Translations under genes and position numbers: made by a program
Shown here: piece by piece, positions 1 to 8,189 of the stretch
Layout of the letters: each line of letters begins with the position of its first letter
Numbering within the stretch: position 1 is the first letter of the stretch
The notes under the pieces: model-generated
Told to the model about the DNA's origin: nothing
The model's database searches: none
Seen by the model: the letters and a program-made list of their open reading frames with translations, nothing else
Assembly (NCBI GenBank): GCA_903918595.1
Contig: CAIXFB010000247.1
Location: forward strand, 1-27,681
Reading direction: 5' to 3'
Length of the DNA stretch: 27,681 nucleotides
Source: an uncultured Actinomycetes bacterium
GTDB lineage: Bacteria > Actinomycetota > Actinomycetes > S36-B12

Positions 1-362
<362 letters not shown>

Positions 363-383
363 TGAATAGTTGTGAAACTGGCA

Positions 384-462
384 GGACAGAGCTGTGTGCT
401 CTTGTCCAACCAAAGGAATCCGTCTTGTTGCATGACCCGAAGGCCAAGCCCCAAGAACGGGG
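384..462 (-). other. 16S leader stem-loops between promoter and mature 16S
   Basis: On the minus strand three short hairpins precede 16S: CCCC/GGGG with a six-base loop (449-462), TGGCC-TTCG-GGTCA with a stable UUCG tetraloop (433-446), and GGAC/GTCC extended by AGAGC/GCTCT (384-407). Such elements are usual in the spacer processed away from pre-16S rRNA. The assignment as processing or antitermination structures is inferred from position and complementarity. Confidence 0.5.
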
Positions 463-480
463 TATTGGCATTGACATGTG

Positions 481-502
481 ACACGCTGTTGAGTTCTCAA
501 GG
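481..502 (-). promoter_or_regulatory. Conserved actinobacterial rrn leader (antitermination-type) motif
   Basis: The minus strand reads CCTTGAGAACTCAACAGCGT in the 16S leader. A TTGAGAACTCAA core followed by AGCGTG or AGTGTG is a recurrent element of actinobacterial rrn leaders, including mycobacterial ones, where it is associated with antitermination and pre-rRNA processing. It lies between the promoter and the leader hairpins, as expected. The identification rests on recall of the motif, not on an alignment. Confidence 0.6.
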
Positions 503-556
503 TACGGACGCGCACCAAAAAATGGCCGTCAAGCCTGTTTTTGGGGCAACATTCCT

Positions 557-585
557 AACTTACACGAATTTCTTAAGTGAGTCAA
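557..585 (-). promoter_or_regulatory. rrn promoter (-35 TTGACT, 17 bp, -10 TAAGTT)
   Basis: On the minus strand TTGACT (580-585) is separated by exactly 17 bp from TAAGTT (557-562). This predicts a start near 550 and a leader of about 190 nt before mature 16S. The -35 matches the housekeeping consensus in five of six positions; the -10 keeps the key TA...T. A second TTGACG at 527-532 has no good -10 and is not called. Confidence 0.65.
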
Positions 586-730
586 ATCGCCCGAATCGGA
601 CGTTTCGTTCCTAGAATTTTGTGAAGTTACCCGTGGGGACCGGCCTAGCTTGGCACCTGGAAAACCAGGCGGCTTGGTGTCCGTTCCTCCCTTGCGGGAC
701 CTCAAGGTTAACTCCTCAATGCCACGCAGG
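586..730 (-). other. tyrS-16S spacer, no gene
   Basis: No coding region is apparent between the tyrS stop and the rrn promoter. It contains a minus-strand hairpin CGCCTGG-TTTT-CCAGGTG (654-671) that could end the tyrS transcript, but no U tract follows, so it is not called an intrinsic terminator. A small GCAA-tetraloop hairpin (TCCC-GCAA-GGGA) lies closer to tyrS. Confidence 0.35.
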
Positions 731-2011
731 TCAAATCGAGGTACGGATACCCGCAAAAGCCTTTTTTCCGCGCCGCAAAACGAGCCACTTTCCGTGGATC
801 AGATCAGCGGTCGTGGGGTGCCATGATTCATCAGTTATTCGGACATTATTCGCATAAGCCCCACCTTCGGCAATAGTACGCCGAGCAGCTGATTTGCTTG
901 CAATCACGCCACTTCTCACCAAAAGCTCACTGATAACGGGTAGCTGGCCATCGATGATCTCTCCGGACTCCAGAACCGCATGAGGTGCTTCCATGAGGGC
1001 CGCTTCGAGCGTCAGTTCAGGCAGGTCAGAAAGATCACCACCGCCGAAGAGAGAAACAGCAGCTGCCTGAGCTCCTGCCCGTTCCTGAGCTCCATGTACA
1101 AGGTCCGTGAGCTCTTCAGCAAGTGCCTTTTGGCCTGCTCTTGTCTGAGGGGCCTCGACCGTGGTCTGGATGAGTGCGTCGATCTCTTCTCGGTCTCTAA
1201 AACTAAACGTGCGCAACAACGTTGGCACATCTTGATCATCAGCATTGAGCCAAAACTGGTAGAAGGCATACGGGCTGGTGAGCGCAGGGTCAAGCCACAC
1301 GGTTCCAGACTCGGTTTTGCCAAATTTGGTGCCATCGGCCTTAGTGAGCAGAGGGGTTGTGAGCGCATGCACGTTGGCGCGCTCCACGCGCCGGATGAGG
1401 TCCACACCTGCCGTGATGTTGCCCCACTGGTCCGACCCTCCTGTTTGCAGCACACATCCAAATCGTTGATGCAGCACCAAATAATCGAATGACTGCAACA
1501 ACTGGTAACTGAATTCCGTGTAGGAAATGCCGTCTTTCGCGAGTCGAGCCGCGACAGCTTCGCGATCGAGCATTCTGTTGACGCTGAAGTGTTTTCCTAT
1601 GTCGCGCAAGAACTCGAGAACCGAAACTCCTTCGGTCCAGTCATAGTTGTTGACCATGACAGCTGCATTTTCCCCGTCGAATGAGTAGAACCGCTCCAGC
1701 TGACCGCGAATACGGCCCACCCATTCGTCAACAACCTCGCGTGGGTTGAGGGTTCGCTCCCCCGCCATTTTCGGATCACCGATCAACCCTGTTGCCCCAC
1801 CAACGAGCGCCAGCGGTCGGTGTCCATGGTCTTGAAAGCGCCGAATCGTGAGTATCTGAGCCAGGTTTCCGAGGTGCAGGCTGGGCGCTGTGGGGTCAAA
1901 GCCGCAATACAGGGTGATCGGTCCAGCGGCACAGGCTTGGCTAAGGGCGCCCAAGTCGGTGGACTGGGCAATCAACTCGCGCCACAACAGCTCTTCAATG
2001 ATGTCGCTCAC
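731..2011 (-). CDS. tyrS: Tyrosyl-tRNA synthetase
   Basis: Charges tRNA-Tyr with tyrosine in the cytosol. The 426-residue product has the class I signatures: GFDPTAPSLHLGN (HIGH-type, HLGN) near the N-terminus, KFGKTESGTVWLD (KMSKS-type), and a C-terminal S4 RNA-binding domain (LLVRSGVIASKSAARR). This is the usual bacterial TyrRS layout and length. The open frame extends upstream to 2056. I prefer the GTG at 2009-2011 (VSDIIEELLWRELIAQS), which matches typical N-termini; the ATG at 2018-2020 is the alternative and neither has a strong ribosome site. The gene is divergent from the DNA glycosylase with only about 36 bp between starts, and lies upstream of the rrn operon in the same direction. 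No T-box leader is visible. Confidence 0.96.
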   Translation of the reverse strand: MSDIIEELLWRELIAQSTDLGALSQACAAGPITLYCGFDPTAPSLHLGNLAQILTIRRFQDHGHRPLALVGGATGLIGDPKMAGERTLNPREVVDEWVGRIRGQLERFYSFDGENAAVMVNNYDWTEGVSVLEFLRDIGKHFSVNRMLDREAVAARLAKDGISYTEFSYQLLQSFDYLVLHQRFGCVLQTGGSDQWGNITAGVDLIRRVERANVHALTTPLLTKADGTKFGKTESGTVWLDPALTSPYAFYQFWLNADDQDVPTLLRTFSFRDREEIDALIQTTVEAPQTRAGQKALAEELTDLVHGAQERAGAQAAAVSLFGGGDLSDLPELTLEAALMEAPHAVLESGEIIDGQLPVISELLVRSGVIASKSAARRTIAEGGAYANNVRITDESWHPTTADLIHGKWLVLRRGKKAFAGIRTSI

Positions 2012-2047
2012 GCGGTACATCTTGGCCCATGCTGGCATCATGCACAC

Positions 2048-2695
2048 ATGGCACACACCGCAAGAACCATGCGGAAAGCAGCCGACTTCATTGTTTCAGT
2101 CGACCCGGCCTTCGGCCCTATCGTTGAAGAATCCCCGCTCTGCACAATCGGCCGTAAGTCAGGTCCTCAGCCTGATCACTTCACCGCGCTCGTCACGTCG
2201 GTTGTAGGACAGCAACTTTCCATCAAGGCTGCCGACACCATCAACGGACGTCTACACGCCCACTTTGCAGGTGGAGTCACCCCTGAGGCGTTGGTGCTGG
2301 CAAACATCGATGAACTTCGAAGCGTTGGACTTTCTGGAGCGAAGACCCGAACCATTAAAGAACTGGCGCACGCCATTCACTCAGGTAATTTGGATCTGCA
2401 GGTAGCGGCTGATCATGAAGATGACCACACCATCGCAGCTGAACTCACCAGGTTTTGGGGTATCGGTCGATGGACAGCCGAGATGTTCCTGATGTTTACG
2501 TTGCACAGACTTGATGTGTGGCCAGTTGGCGATCTAGCGATGCGCCGGGGATGGGAGCAAATACATAAACGTCGAACTGAAATAGATCCAAAAAAACTTG
2601 ATGCACTTGGACTCAAGTTTCAGCCATATCGAAGTGTGGTTGCTTGGTATTGCTGGCGAGTTATTGACGGGGATTCCGCAAGCGATACGTGGTAA
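2048..2695 (+). CDS. AlkA-family DNA-3-methyladenine glycosylase (HhH-GPD)
   Basis: Predicted to excise alkylated purines from DNA in base-excision repair. The protein of about 215 residues has the HhH-GPD core: VVGQQLSIKAADTI, a helix-hairpin-helix around FWGIGRWTAEMF, and PVGDLAMRRG, whose Asp is the expected catalytic residue. It ends in PYRSVVAWYCWR, typical of this family. It lacks the extra N-terminal domain of E. coli AlkA, so it belongs with the shorter 3-methyladenine glycosylases. The start is ATG 2048 or ATG 2069 (MRKAADF); the frame open upstream to 1820 is antisense to tyrS and not believed. It is the only plus-strand gene in the first 19 kb. Its last 35 bp overlap the end of the convergent VanZ-like gene. 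Confidence 0.9.
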   Translation: MAHTARTMRKAADFIVSVDPAFGPIVEESPLCTIGRKSGPQPDHFTALVTSVVGQQLSIKAADTINGRLHAHFAGGVTPEALVLANIDELRSVGLSGAKTRTIKELAHAIHSGNLDLQVAADHEDDHTIAAELTRFWGIGRWTAEMFLMFTLHRLDVWPVGDLAMRRGWEQIHKRRTEIDPKKLDALGLKFQPYRSVVAWYCWRVIDGDSASDTW

Positions 2696-3017
2696 TTCCG
2701 AAATACGCAAAGACACCAATGACGATCCCAACCCCGTTAGCCACCATGTCGCCTGGCTCACCAACTCGATCGCCCAACTGCTGCTGGATCGCCTCCATCG
2801 CAACGCCGTAGATCAACATTCCCAAAGCGGCAATGGCATAGCGAGGAATCACCATGCTTCCCAAAAGCAAACCTGTCAGGATTGCGAATGCGAGTGCATG
2901 CCAGATTTTATCAGGAAGAAAAGTGAATCCATCGACAGAAGCGGACGATGTGAGCAGTGCCCATGTCGTGACAACAAGAGCAATGAGAAACCCGATACGA
3001 AAGTTTCTTTGCGTCAC
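2661..3017 (-). CDS. VanZ-like family small membrane protein
   Basis: The 118-residue protein has about four hydrophobic segments. It carries VanZ-family features: an Asp-Lys-x-x-His motif (DKIWHALAFAILTG), a central AMEAIQQQLGDRVGEPGDMVANGVG block and a last helix IVIGVFAYFG. VanZ-like proteins sit in the membrane; the founder gives low-level teicoplanin resistance, but most relatives have no known role. The preferred start is GTG 3017, which overlaps the argH stop as GTGA and indicates translational coupling. TTG at 3026 is a less likely start. The gene ends the arg operon and its 3' end overlaps the convergent glycosylase gene by 35 bp. Nothing in the sequence links it to arginine metabolism. 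Confidence 0.8.
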   Translation of the reverse strand: MTQRNFRIGFLIALVVTTWALLTSSASVDGFTFLPDKIWHALAFAILTGLLLGSMVIPRYAIAALGMLIYGVAMEAIQQQLGDRVGEPGDMVANGVGIVIGVFAYFGITTYRLRNPRQ

Positions 3018-4435
3018 TGGGACCAATTCTGCCGGGTGTTTTTAATCTCCTCCGACATGGGTGCCAACTGCTCGCGCACCCGATCAGGAGCTGTTCCACC
3101 GAAGGAATTTCTCGATGCAACCGAACCAGGAAGTGTCAACACAGATTGAACGTCAGCAGTGAGGTATTCAGAAATTGAAAGAAGCTGAGCATCTGTCAAT
3201 TCCCACAGCTCAATGTTCTGGGACTCTGCTTCACGCACACACGCGCCAGCAATTTCATGAGCATCGCGGAAAGGAACTCCGTTGCGCACGAGCCACTCTG
3301 CGATGTCAGTTGCCAATGCGAAACCTTCGGGAGCGCTCTGCGCCAATCGTTCTTTATCGAACCGTAGCGTCGCCATCATCCCGGTCATCGCAGGTAGAAC
3401 TAACAGCAACTGCTCAACGGTGTCGAAGACTGGTTCCTTGTCTTCTTGTAAATCACGGTTGTAGCCGAATGGCAATCCTTTGAGTGTGGCAAGTAGTCCT
3501 GCAAGATTTCCGATCAAACGACCAGATTTTCCACGGGCAAGTTCTGCCACATCAGGGTTCTTCTTCTGGGGCATGATCGAAGATCCTGTTGACCAGGCGT
3601 CATCTAGCGCTGCCCAGCCGAACTCGCGTGAAGTCATCAAGATGACTTCTTCACCGAGACGAGAAAGATGAACGCCGATCATTGCTCCGACAAACAAGAA
3701 CTCTGCCACCCAGTCGCGGTCGCCAACGGCATCAATGGAATTTGCAAGCGGCTCTCCTAAACCGAGATCCTTTGCCACTGCATGCGGATCCAGACCAAGG
3801 GATGCACCAGCGAGCGCGCCGGCACCCATCGGTGAACGCGCTGCTCGAACATCCCAGTCACCTAGCCGCTCCAAATCGCGCTGGAGTGCGTGAATATGTT
3901 TGCCGAGCTCATGACCGAGCGTTACTGGTTGGGCATGCTGGAGGTGCGTAAATCCTGGCGAGTACGTTTCCGCATGCGCAACCGCCTGGGCGAGTAAGGC
4001 CTCTTGCAGATTCGCAATTTCAAGGGCAATCGCACGCGCATTGGCCCGGGTATACAACCGGAAATCCGTGGAAACTTGGTCATTGCGACTGCGGCCTGCA
4101 CGAAGCTTTCCCCCCAGGTCGCCCAGCAATTCCAGCAGGTTTCGCTCGACTGCTGTGTGCACGTCCTCATCATCTGGCGTAGGCACGATGGCACCCGTCG
4201 CAATCCCGAGCGCGATCTCAGCGAGGGCTGCATGCACTTTGACTAACTCATCCTCAGTGAGTAGACCTGCGCGGCACAACATCGACGCGTGGGCCTTCGT
4301 CTGCAGTACATCAAAGGGAGCAAGGCGCCAATCGAAATGCGTTGACGCACTGAGGGCAGCCATCGCATCAGATGGACCGCTAGCGAACCGGCCACCCCAC
4401 AACCGGGTTGGCTCCACATCGCCTGTCATGGTCAT
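3014..4435 (-). CDS. argH: Argininosuccinate lyase
   Basis: Splits argininosuccinate into arginine and fumarate, the last step of arginine synthesis. The 473-residue protein has the superfamily signature GSSIMPQKKNPD (about residues 284-295) with the catalytic loop Ser. It also has THLQHAQPVTLGH (about 163-175) and AGRSRNDQ (113-120), all standard for ArgH. Length is normal. Its ATG overlaps the argR stop by four bases (ATGA), and its own stop overlaps the VanZ-like start. argG, which makes its substrate and often lies directly upstream in actinobacteria, is not here, so that enzyme must be encoded elsewhere if the pathway is complete. Confidence 0.98.
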   Translation of the reverse strand: MTMTGDVEPTRLWGGRFASGPSDAMAALSASTHFDWRLAPFDVLQTKAHASMLCRAGLLTEDELVKVHAALAEIALGIATGAIVPTPDDEDVHTAVERNLLELLGDLGGKLRAGRSRNDQVSTDFRLYTRANARAIALEIANLQEALLAQAVAHAETYSPGFTHLQHAQPVTLGHELGKHIHALQRDLERLGDWDVRAARSPMGAGALAGASLGLDPHAVAKDLGLGEPLANSIDAVGDRDWVAEFLFVGAMIGVHLSRLGEEVILMTSREFGWAALDDAWSTGSSIMPQKKNPDVAELARGKSGRLIGNLAGLLATLKGLPFGYNRDLQEDKEPVFDTVEQLLLVLPAMTGMMATLRFDKERLAQSAPEGFALATDIAEWLVRNGVPFRDAHEIAGACVREAESQNIELWELTDAQLLSISEYLTADVQSVLTLPGSVASRNSFGGTAPDRVREQLAPMSEEIKNTRQNWSQ

Positions 4436-4965
4436 CCCTTCGCTTCAGCTAATTCGAGCAAACTCTGGCACAACTTCACCGCATCTTCAGGTGAGCGATT
4501 GACGATGATGATCGTGTCGTCGCCCGCCACTGTGCCGACGGTATCGAACGCCGCGCTGCGGTCTAACTGGCCAGCAAAGAATTGGGCTGCACCGGGTGGA
4601 GTGTGCAACACCGCAATATTGCCAGCGGCTTCGGCACGCAAGAGAAGTTCATGAGCGGCCCGAGCTAAAGACTGCTCGGAAAGTGTCATGGGTAATGAGG
4701 TATCGGTCTCTATGACATGAGTGATTTCATAGCGGACTTGACCTGATGCATCCATTCGTTTCACCGCGCCCAAAGCTTCCAGGTCTCGGGACAACGTGGC
4801 CTGCGTGACTGAAATTCCCTCCTCAACCAGCAAGAGCCCCAATTCCTCTTGAGAGCCAATTGGCGATCCCGCTAGTAACGCGGCCACCCTTGCCCGGCGA
4901 GCGTTCATCGTCCGAGGGGACGCATGAACCGAGCCGTTCTCTACACGCTTGATCTGACGGTTCAT
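4432..4965 (-). CDS. argR: Arginine repressor ArgR
   Basis: Arginine-responsive hexameric DNA-binding regulator. The 177-residue protein has an N-terminal winged helix-turn-helix (GSQEELGLLLVEEG, then VTQATLSRDLEALGAVK). Its C-terminal oligomerisation and arginine-binding domain includes TPPGAAQFFAGQLD and TVGTVAGDDTIIIV; the GTVAGDDT segment is the family hallmark. The start chosen overlaps the argD stop as ATGA. About 19 residues precede a second in-frame ATG (MNARRARV), so a shorter form is possible. It is encoded inside the operon it probably controls; candidate operators lie at the argC promoter (9210-9237). Confidence 0.95.
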   Translation of the reverse strand: MNRQIKRVENGSVHASPRTMNARRARVAALLAGSPIGSQEELGLLLVEEGISVTQATLSRDLEALGAVKRMDASGQVRYEITHVIETDTSLPMTLSEQSLARAAHELLLRAEAAGNIAVLHTPPGAAQFFAGQLDRSAAFDTVGTVAGDDTIIIVNRSPEDAVKLCQSLLELAEAKG

Positions 4966-6194
4966 GCTGATTCACCGTTTTGTAGTGCACTGCATGCGAT
5001 TTCCCACCGGTCAAGAGCGTCGTCAATCTCTGCGTCACTGATATTGAGCGCTGGAGCCATGCGGATGGCATCAGGTGACACTGCATTTGCAAGCACACCC
5101 GCCTGTTTGAGTGCGAGGTCAACCGTTGCACTTGGTACGTCGTTGAGTTCGGCTGCCATCAACAATCCCAGCCCACGCACCGAACGAACAACGCCTGATG
5201 AACGAGCAGGTAGTTCGCGCGCAAATCTTTCGTGAACAAAACTAGCGCGCTCAAGGAGTCCATCTGAATCGATGGCGTTGAGAACAGCGAGTGCTGCTGA
5301 GGCACTCACCGGGTTGCCACCGAATGTGGATCCATGCGACCCCGCACCAAGTAACGCGGCGGCGCGACCATGCGCAACCACGGCACCGATGGGGATTCCA
5401 CCACCAAGTCCTTTCGCAAGCGTGATGACATCAGGCACAACGGGACCGAGTGAGGCATGTTGATGCGCAAACCATGTGCCAGTGCGACCAATTCCGGATT
5501 GCACCTCGTCCAGTATCAGCAGTGCTCCGGACTGGTCAGCGATCTCACGTGCTGCGGCGAGATACCCGGCGGGTGCCGGAATGACTCCACCCTCGCCCTG
5601 CACGGGCTCAAGCAGGATCGCAGCGGTCTCCTGGGTCACGGCCGCGCGCAGCGCCGCCTCATCCCCGAACGGGACGGCCGTCACCTCACCGGGAAGCGGC
5701 CGGAAGGGATCTTGCTTGGCTGGCTGCGAGGTGAGAGCCAATGCGCCCATCGTGCGACCGTGAAACCCGCTTTGAGCGACCACCATGTGGGTGCGCCCCG
5801 TGAGTCGTGCCATCTTGAAGGCAGCCTCATTGGCTTCTGCGCCGGAATTGCAGAAGAACACCCGGGCGGAGTCGTCCCATCCGGTGATGGCGATGAGTCG
5901 TGCTGCCAACTGCAGACCCGGATCCGTCGCGAAGAGGTTGCTCACATGCCCCAGAGTGGACAGTTGCCGAGTCACGGAATCGGTGATCCGCGGATCCGCA
6001 TGACCCAGAGCATTCACGGCGATCCCTGCAATGAGGTCGATGTAATCCACTCCCTGGTCATCCCACACCCTCGAACCACTACCTCGGACGAGTCGAATCG
6101 ACGGGGTGCCGTAGTTGGACATCATCACCGAAGTCCATTGCTCGCGCAGTGCATCGATTGACGTGGATTGACCCGAAGAAAAGATCTGACTCAT
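4962..6194 (-). CDS. argD: Acetylornithine aminotransferase
   Basis: PLP enzyme that converts N-acetylglutamate semialdehyde to N-acetylornithine. The 410-residue protein shows the class III aminotransferase pattern: FFCNSGAEANEAAFKMAR (about 113-130), LLEPVQGEGG (194-203), ILDEVQSGIGRTG (227-239, Asp229 contacting the cofactor nitrogen) and TLAKGLGGGIPIGA with PLP lysine about 261. Start ATG overlaps the argB stop (ATGA) and its stop overlaps argR (ATGA). In many actinobacteria argF lies between argD and argR; here the two genes overlap directly, so argF is absent from this position. Confidence 0.97.
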   Translation of the reverse strand: MSQIFSSGQSTSIDALREQWTSVMMSNYGTPSIRLVRGSGSRVWDDQGVDYIDLIAGIAVNALGHADPRITDSVTRQLSTLGHVSNLFATDPGLQLAARLIAITGWDDSARVFFCNSGAEANEAAFKMARLTGRTHMVVAQSGFHGRTMGALALTSQPAKQDPFRPLPGEVTAVPFGDEAALRAAVTQETAAILLEPVQGEGGVIPAPAGYLAAAREIADQSGALLILDEVQSGIGRTGTWFAHQHASLGPVVPDVITLAKGLGGGIPIGAVVAHGRAAALLGAGSHGSTFGGNPVSASAALAVLNAIDSDGLLERASFVHERFARELPARSSGVVRSVRGLGLLMAAELNDVPSATVDLALKQAGVLANAVSPDAIRMAPALNISDAEIDDALDRWEIACSALQNGESA

Positions 6195-7015
6195 GGCAAC
6201 ACCGTCGTCCCCGGAGCGGTGTCTGTGAGCACCGCGAGCAATGAGTCGGGTATCTGACGACCATCGATCACATGGGCCTGCGGGACTCCCGCAGTGACCG
6301 CGCGCAGACAGCCCTCCATCTTCGGCACCATGCCGGCATCGAGCGTCGGTAGCAGATCAGCCAACTCTCCCGCACGAATTGTCGTAATCACCTCGTCACT
6401 GGTGGGCCAGTTGCGATAGAGGCCCTCAACATCGGTGAGAACAACGAACCTGCGAGCACCCAGCGCCACCGCCAGTGCGGCAGCGGCCGTGTCTGCGTTC
6501 ACGTTGTAGGTGACGTTGTCTGTTCCTCGAGCCACGGTAGAGATAACAGGGATAAAGCCAGCATCGAGCACCGCATCGACATACTCCCTGCGTACGTGCG
6601 AAACATCACCCACCTGACCGATATCTTTTTCGACTCCGTCGACAATCGCAGCCCGGCGCTCAGCTGTGAGAAGCCTCGCATCCTCACCCGACATCCCCAC
6701 CGCGATCGGCCCAAACTCATTGATGAGGCCTACTAGTTCGCGCTGCACCTGACCGACCAACACCATTCCCACGACATCCATCACCTCAGGAGTAGTAACA
6801 CGCAGGCCACCTGCGAACTCGCTCGAGACGTCAAGCCGCTTCAGCATGGCGCTGATCTGCGGACCACCACCATGCACGACGACAGGCCGGACACCGGCAT
6901 CACGAAGCCGTACGACTGCCTCGGCGAACGTCCGCTTCAGGTTATCGTCGATCATCGCGTTACCGCCGTACTTGATCACGACGATCGCGCCCACAAGTTC
7001 AGGGTTGATTCTCAT
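6191..7015 (-). CDS. argB: Acetylglutamate kinase, short N-terminus
   Basis: Phosphorylates N-acetylglutamate, normally the arginine-controlled step of the cyclic pathway. The 274-residue protein has the amino-acid kinase core: VVIKYGGNAM (about 12-21), VVVHGGGPQI, the YNVNADTAAAALA segment and AGMVPKMEGC. Compared with arginine-sensitive homologues (about 295 residues) it lacks roughly 20-25 N-terminal residues that form the arginine-sensing helix, and no ATG, GTG or TTG lies further upstream in this frame. The C-terminal loop (IPDSLLAVLTDTAPGTTV) also differs from the usual PHSLLLE...GIGT pattern. A TGAGGA sequence at the argJ stop is a good ribosome site, 7 nt after argJ. Confidence 0.96.
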   Translation of the reverse strand: MRINPELVGAIVVIKYGGNAMIDDNLKRTFAEAVVRLRDAGVRPVVVHGGGPQISAMLKRLDVSSEFAGGLRVTTPEVMDVVGMVLVGQVQRELVGLINEFGPIAVGMSGEDARLLTAERRAAIVDGVEKDIGQVGDVSHVRREYVDAVLDAGFIPVISTVARGTDNVTYNVNADTAAAALAVALGARRFVVLTDVEGLYRNWPTSDEVITTIRAGELADLLPTLDAGMVPKMEGCLRAVTAGVPQAHVIDGRQIPDSLLAVLTDTAPGTTVLP

Positions 7016-7022
7016 CTTGTCC

Positions 7023-8189
7023 TCAGGTGGAGTAGGCGGAGTTCTCGTTGACGTAATCGGCAGTCAAATCATTGGTCCAAATCGATGCCTGCTCAACTCC
7101 TGCTCGAAGATCGACCTCGATGGCGATCTCTCTGCCCGTCATATCGACGAGATCACGCGGCTCGCCGATGCCACCACCGATACAAATGCGCACACCATTG
7201 ATGATGACATCGACGTTCTCTGGTTCGAATGCTGCAGACGTGGTGCCGAGTGCGGAGAGCACCCGACCCCAGTTGGGGTCCTCGCCGTGCAGTGCACACT
7301 TCAGAAGGTTGCTACGGCTTATCGCCCGAGCAGATTCGACAGCGTCGGCCTCACTCGCCGCATTTCGAACCGTGATCACTATGTCTTTGGAGGCGCCCTC
7401 AGCATCGCCAATGAGACCTCGCGCAAGATCAGCGCACACCTCCTGCACCACGGCTGCGAACTCAGCCTTTTCCGGCATAACGCCGCTGGCCCCGTTGGCA
7501 AGCAACAGAACGGTGTCGTTGGTCGACATGCAGCCGTCGGAGTCGATGCGATCGAAGGTGCGGGCGGTGGCTGCACGCAACACAGACTCAGCTACCTCTC
7601 CGGTGACGTCAGCATCGGTGGTGAGCACCACCAACATGGTTGCAAGGCCCGGCGCGAGCATCCCTGCTCCCTTGGCCATTCCGCCCACGGTGTAGCCGCT
7701 CCCTTGACGCACGGCCAACTTAGGAACCGTGTCGGTGGTCATGATCGCTACGGCAGCATCGCTACCACCGTCGGCTGCAAGAGCAGCCGCAGCGGCATCC
7801 ACACCCGTGAGCAGGGAATCCATGGGCAGGCGCTCACCGATCAGACCCGTGGAGCACACCGCGACCTCGCCCGCTCCGATGTCGCGTCCAAGATTGCTCA
7901 GTGAGTTCGCGACGTGCTCTGCGGTGCGATGGGTGTCCGCGAACCCCGGTGCTCCGGTGCAGGCATTTGCGCCACCGGAGTTGAGGACGACCACGCGTCC
8001 GGACTGATCGGCAACCACCTGCTGGGACCACAGCACGGGTGCGGCCTGGAAGCGATTCGAGGTGAACACGCCCACCATCACGTCACGGGAACCGTCATTG
8101 ACCACGAGAGCGAGGTCGGGATTGCCCGAGGCCTTGATGCCGGCGCGCACGCCCGAGGCGACGAAACCGGCAGCTGCGGTGACGCTCAT
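7023..8189 (-). CDS. argJ: Bifunctional ornithine acetyltransferase / N-acetylglutamate synthase
   Basis: Transfers the acetyl group from acetylornithine to glutamate, recycling acetyl in arginine synthesis; many ArgJ also use acetyl-CoA. The 388-residue precursor has the self-cleavage motif KGAGMLAPGLATML (about 173-186). Cleavage is expected before Thr184, giving alpha and beta chains with Thr as nucleophile. STGLIGERLP (113-122) provides the oxyanion-hole Thr-Gly. HGEDPNWGRV near residue 300 is also family-typical. Start ATG overlaps the argC stop (ATGA). Its presence explains why argE is not needed. Whether it is truly bifunctional cannot be told from sequence alone. Confidence 0.97.
   Translation of the reverse strand: MSVTAAAGFVASGVRAGIKASGNPDLALVVNDGSRDVMVGVFTSNRFQAAPVLWSQQVVADQSGRVVVLNSGGANACTGAPGFADTHRTAEHVANSLSNLGRDIGAGEVAVCSTGLIGERLPMDSLLTGVDAAAAALAADGGSDAAVAIMTTDTVPKLAVRQGSGYTVGGMAKGAGMLAPGLATMLVVLTTDADVTGEVAESVLRAATARTFDRIDSDGCMSTNDTVLLLANGASGVMPEKAEFAAVVQEVCADLARGLIGDAEGASKDIVITVRNAASEADAVESARAISRSNLLKCALHGEDPNWGRVLSALGTTSAAFEPENVDVIINGVRICIGGGIGEPRDLVDMTGREIAIEVDLRAGVEQASIWTNDLTADYVNENSAYST

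Noticed and set aside
527..532. Second rrn promoter at TTGACG
   Set aside because: No acceptable -10 hexamer occurs 16-19 bp downstream (TCCGTA or GTCCGT only).
7635..7680. ArgJ cleavage motif APGLATML differs from the APNMATML form
   Set aside because: Leu before the Ala-Thr site and a variable residue after Pro are, as I recall, normal in actinobacterial ArgJ, and the Ala-Thr-Met-Leu cleavage core is intact.
6846..7904. 352-codon plus-strand open frame antisense to argB and argJ
   Set aside because: Composition (His, Gly, Arg rich) is typical of an antisense shadow and no motif is recognisable.
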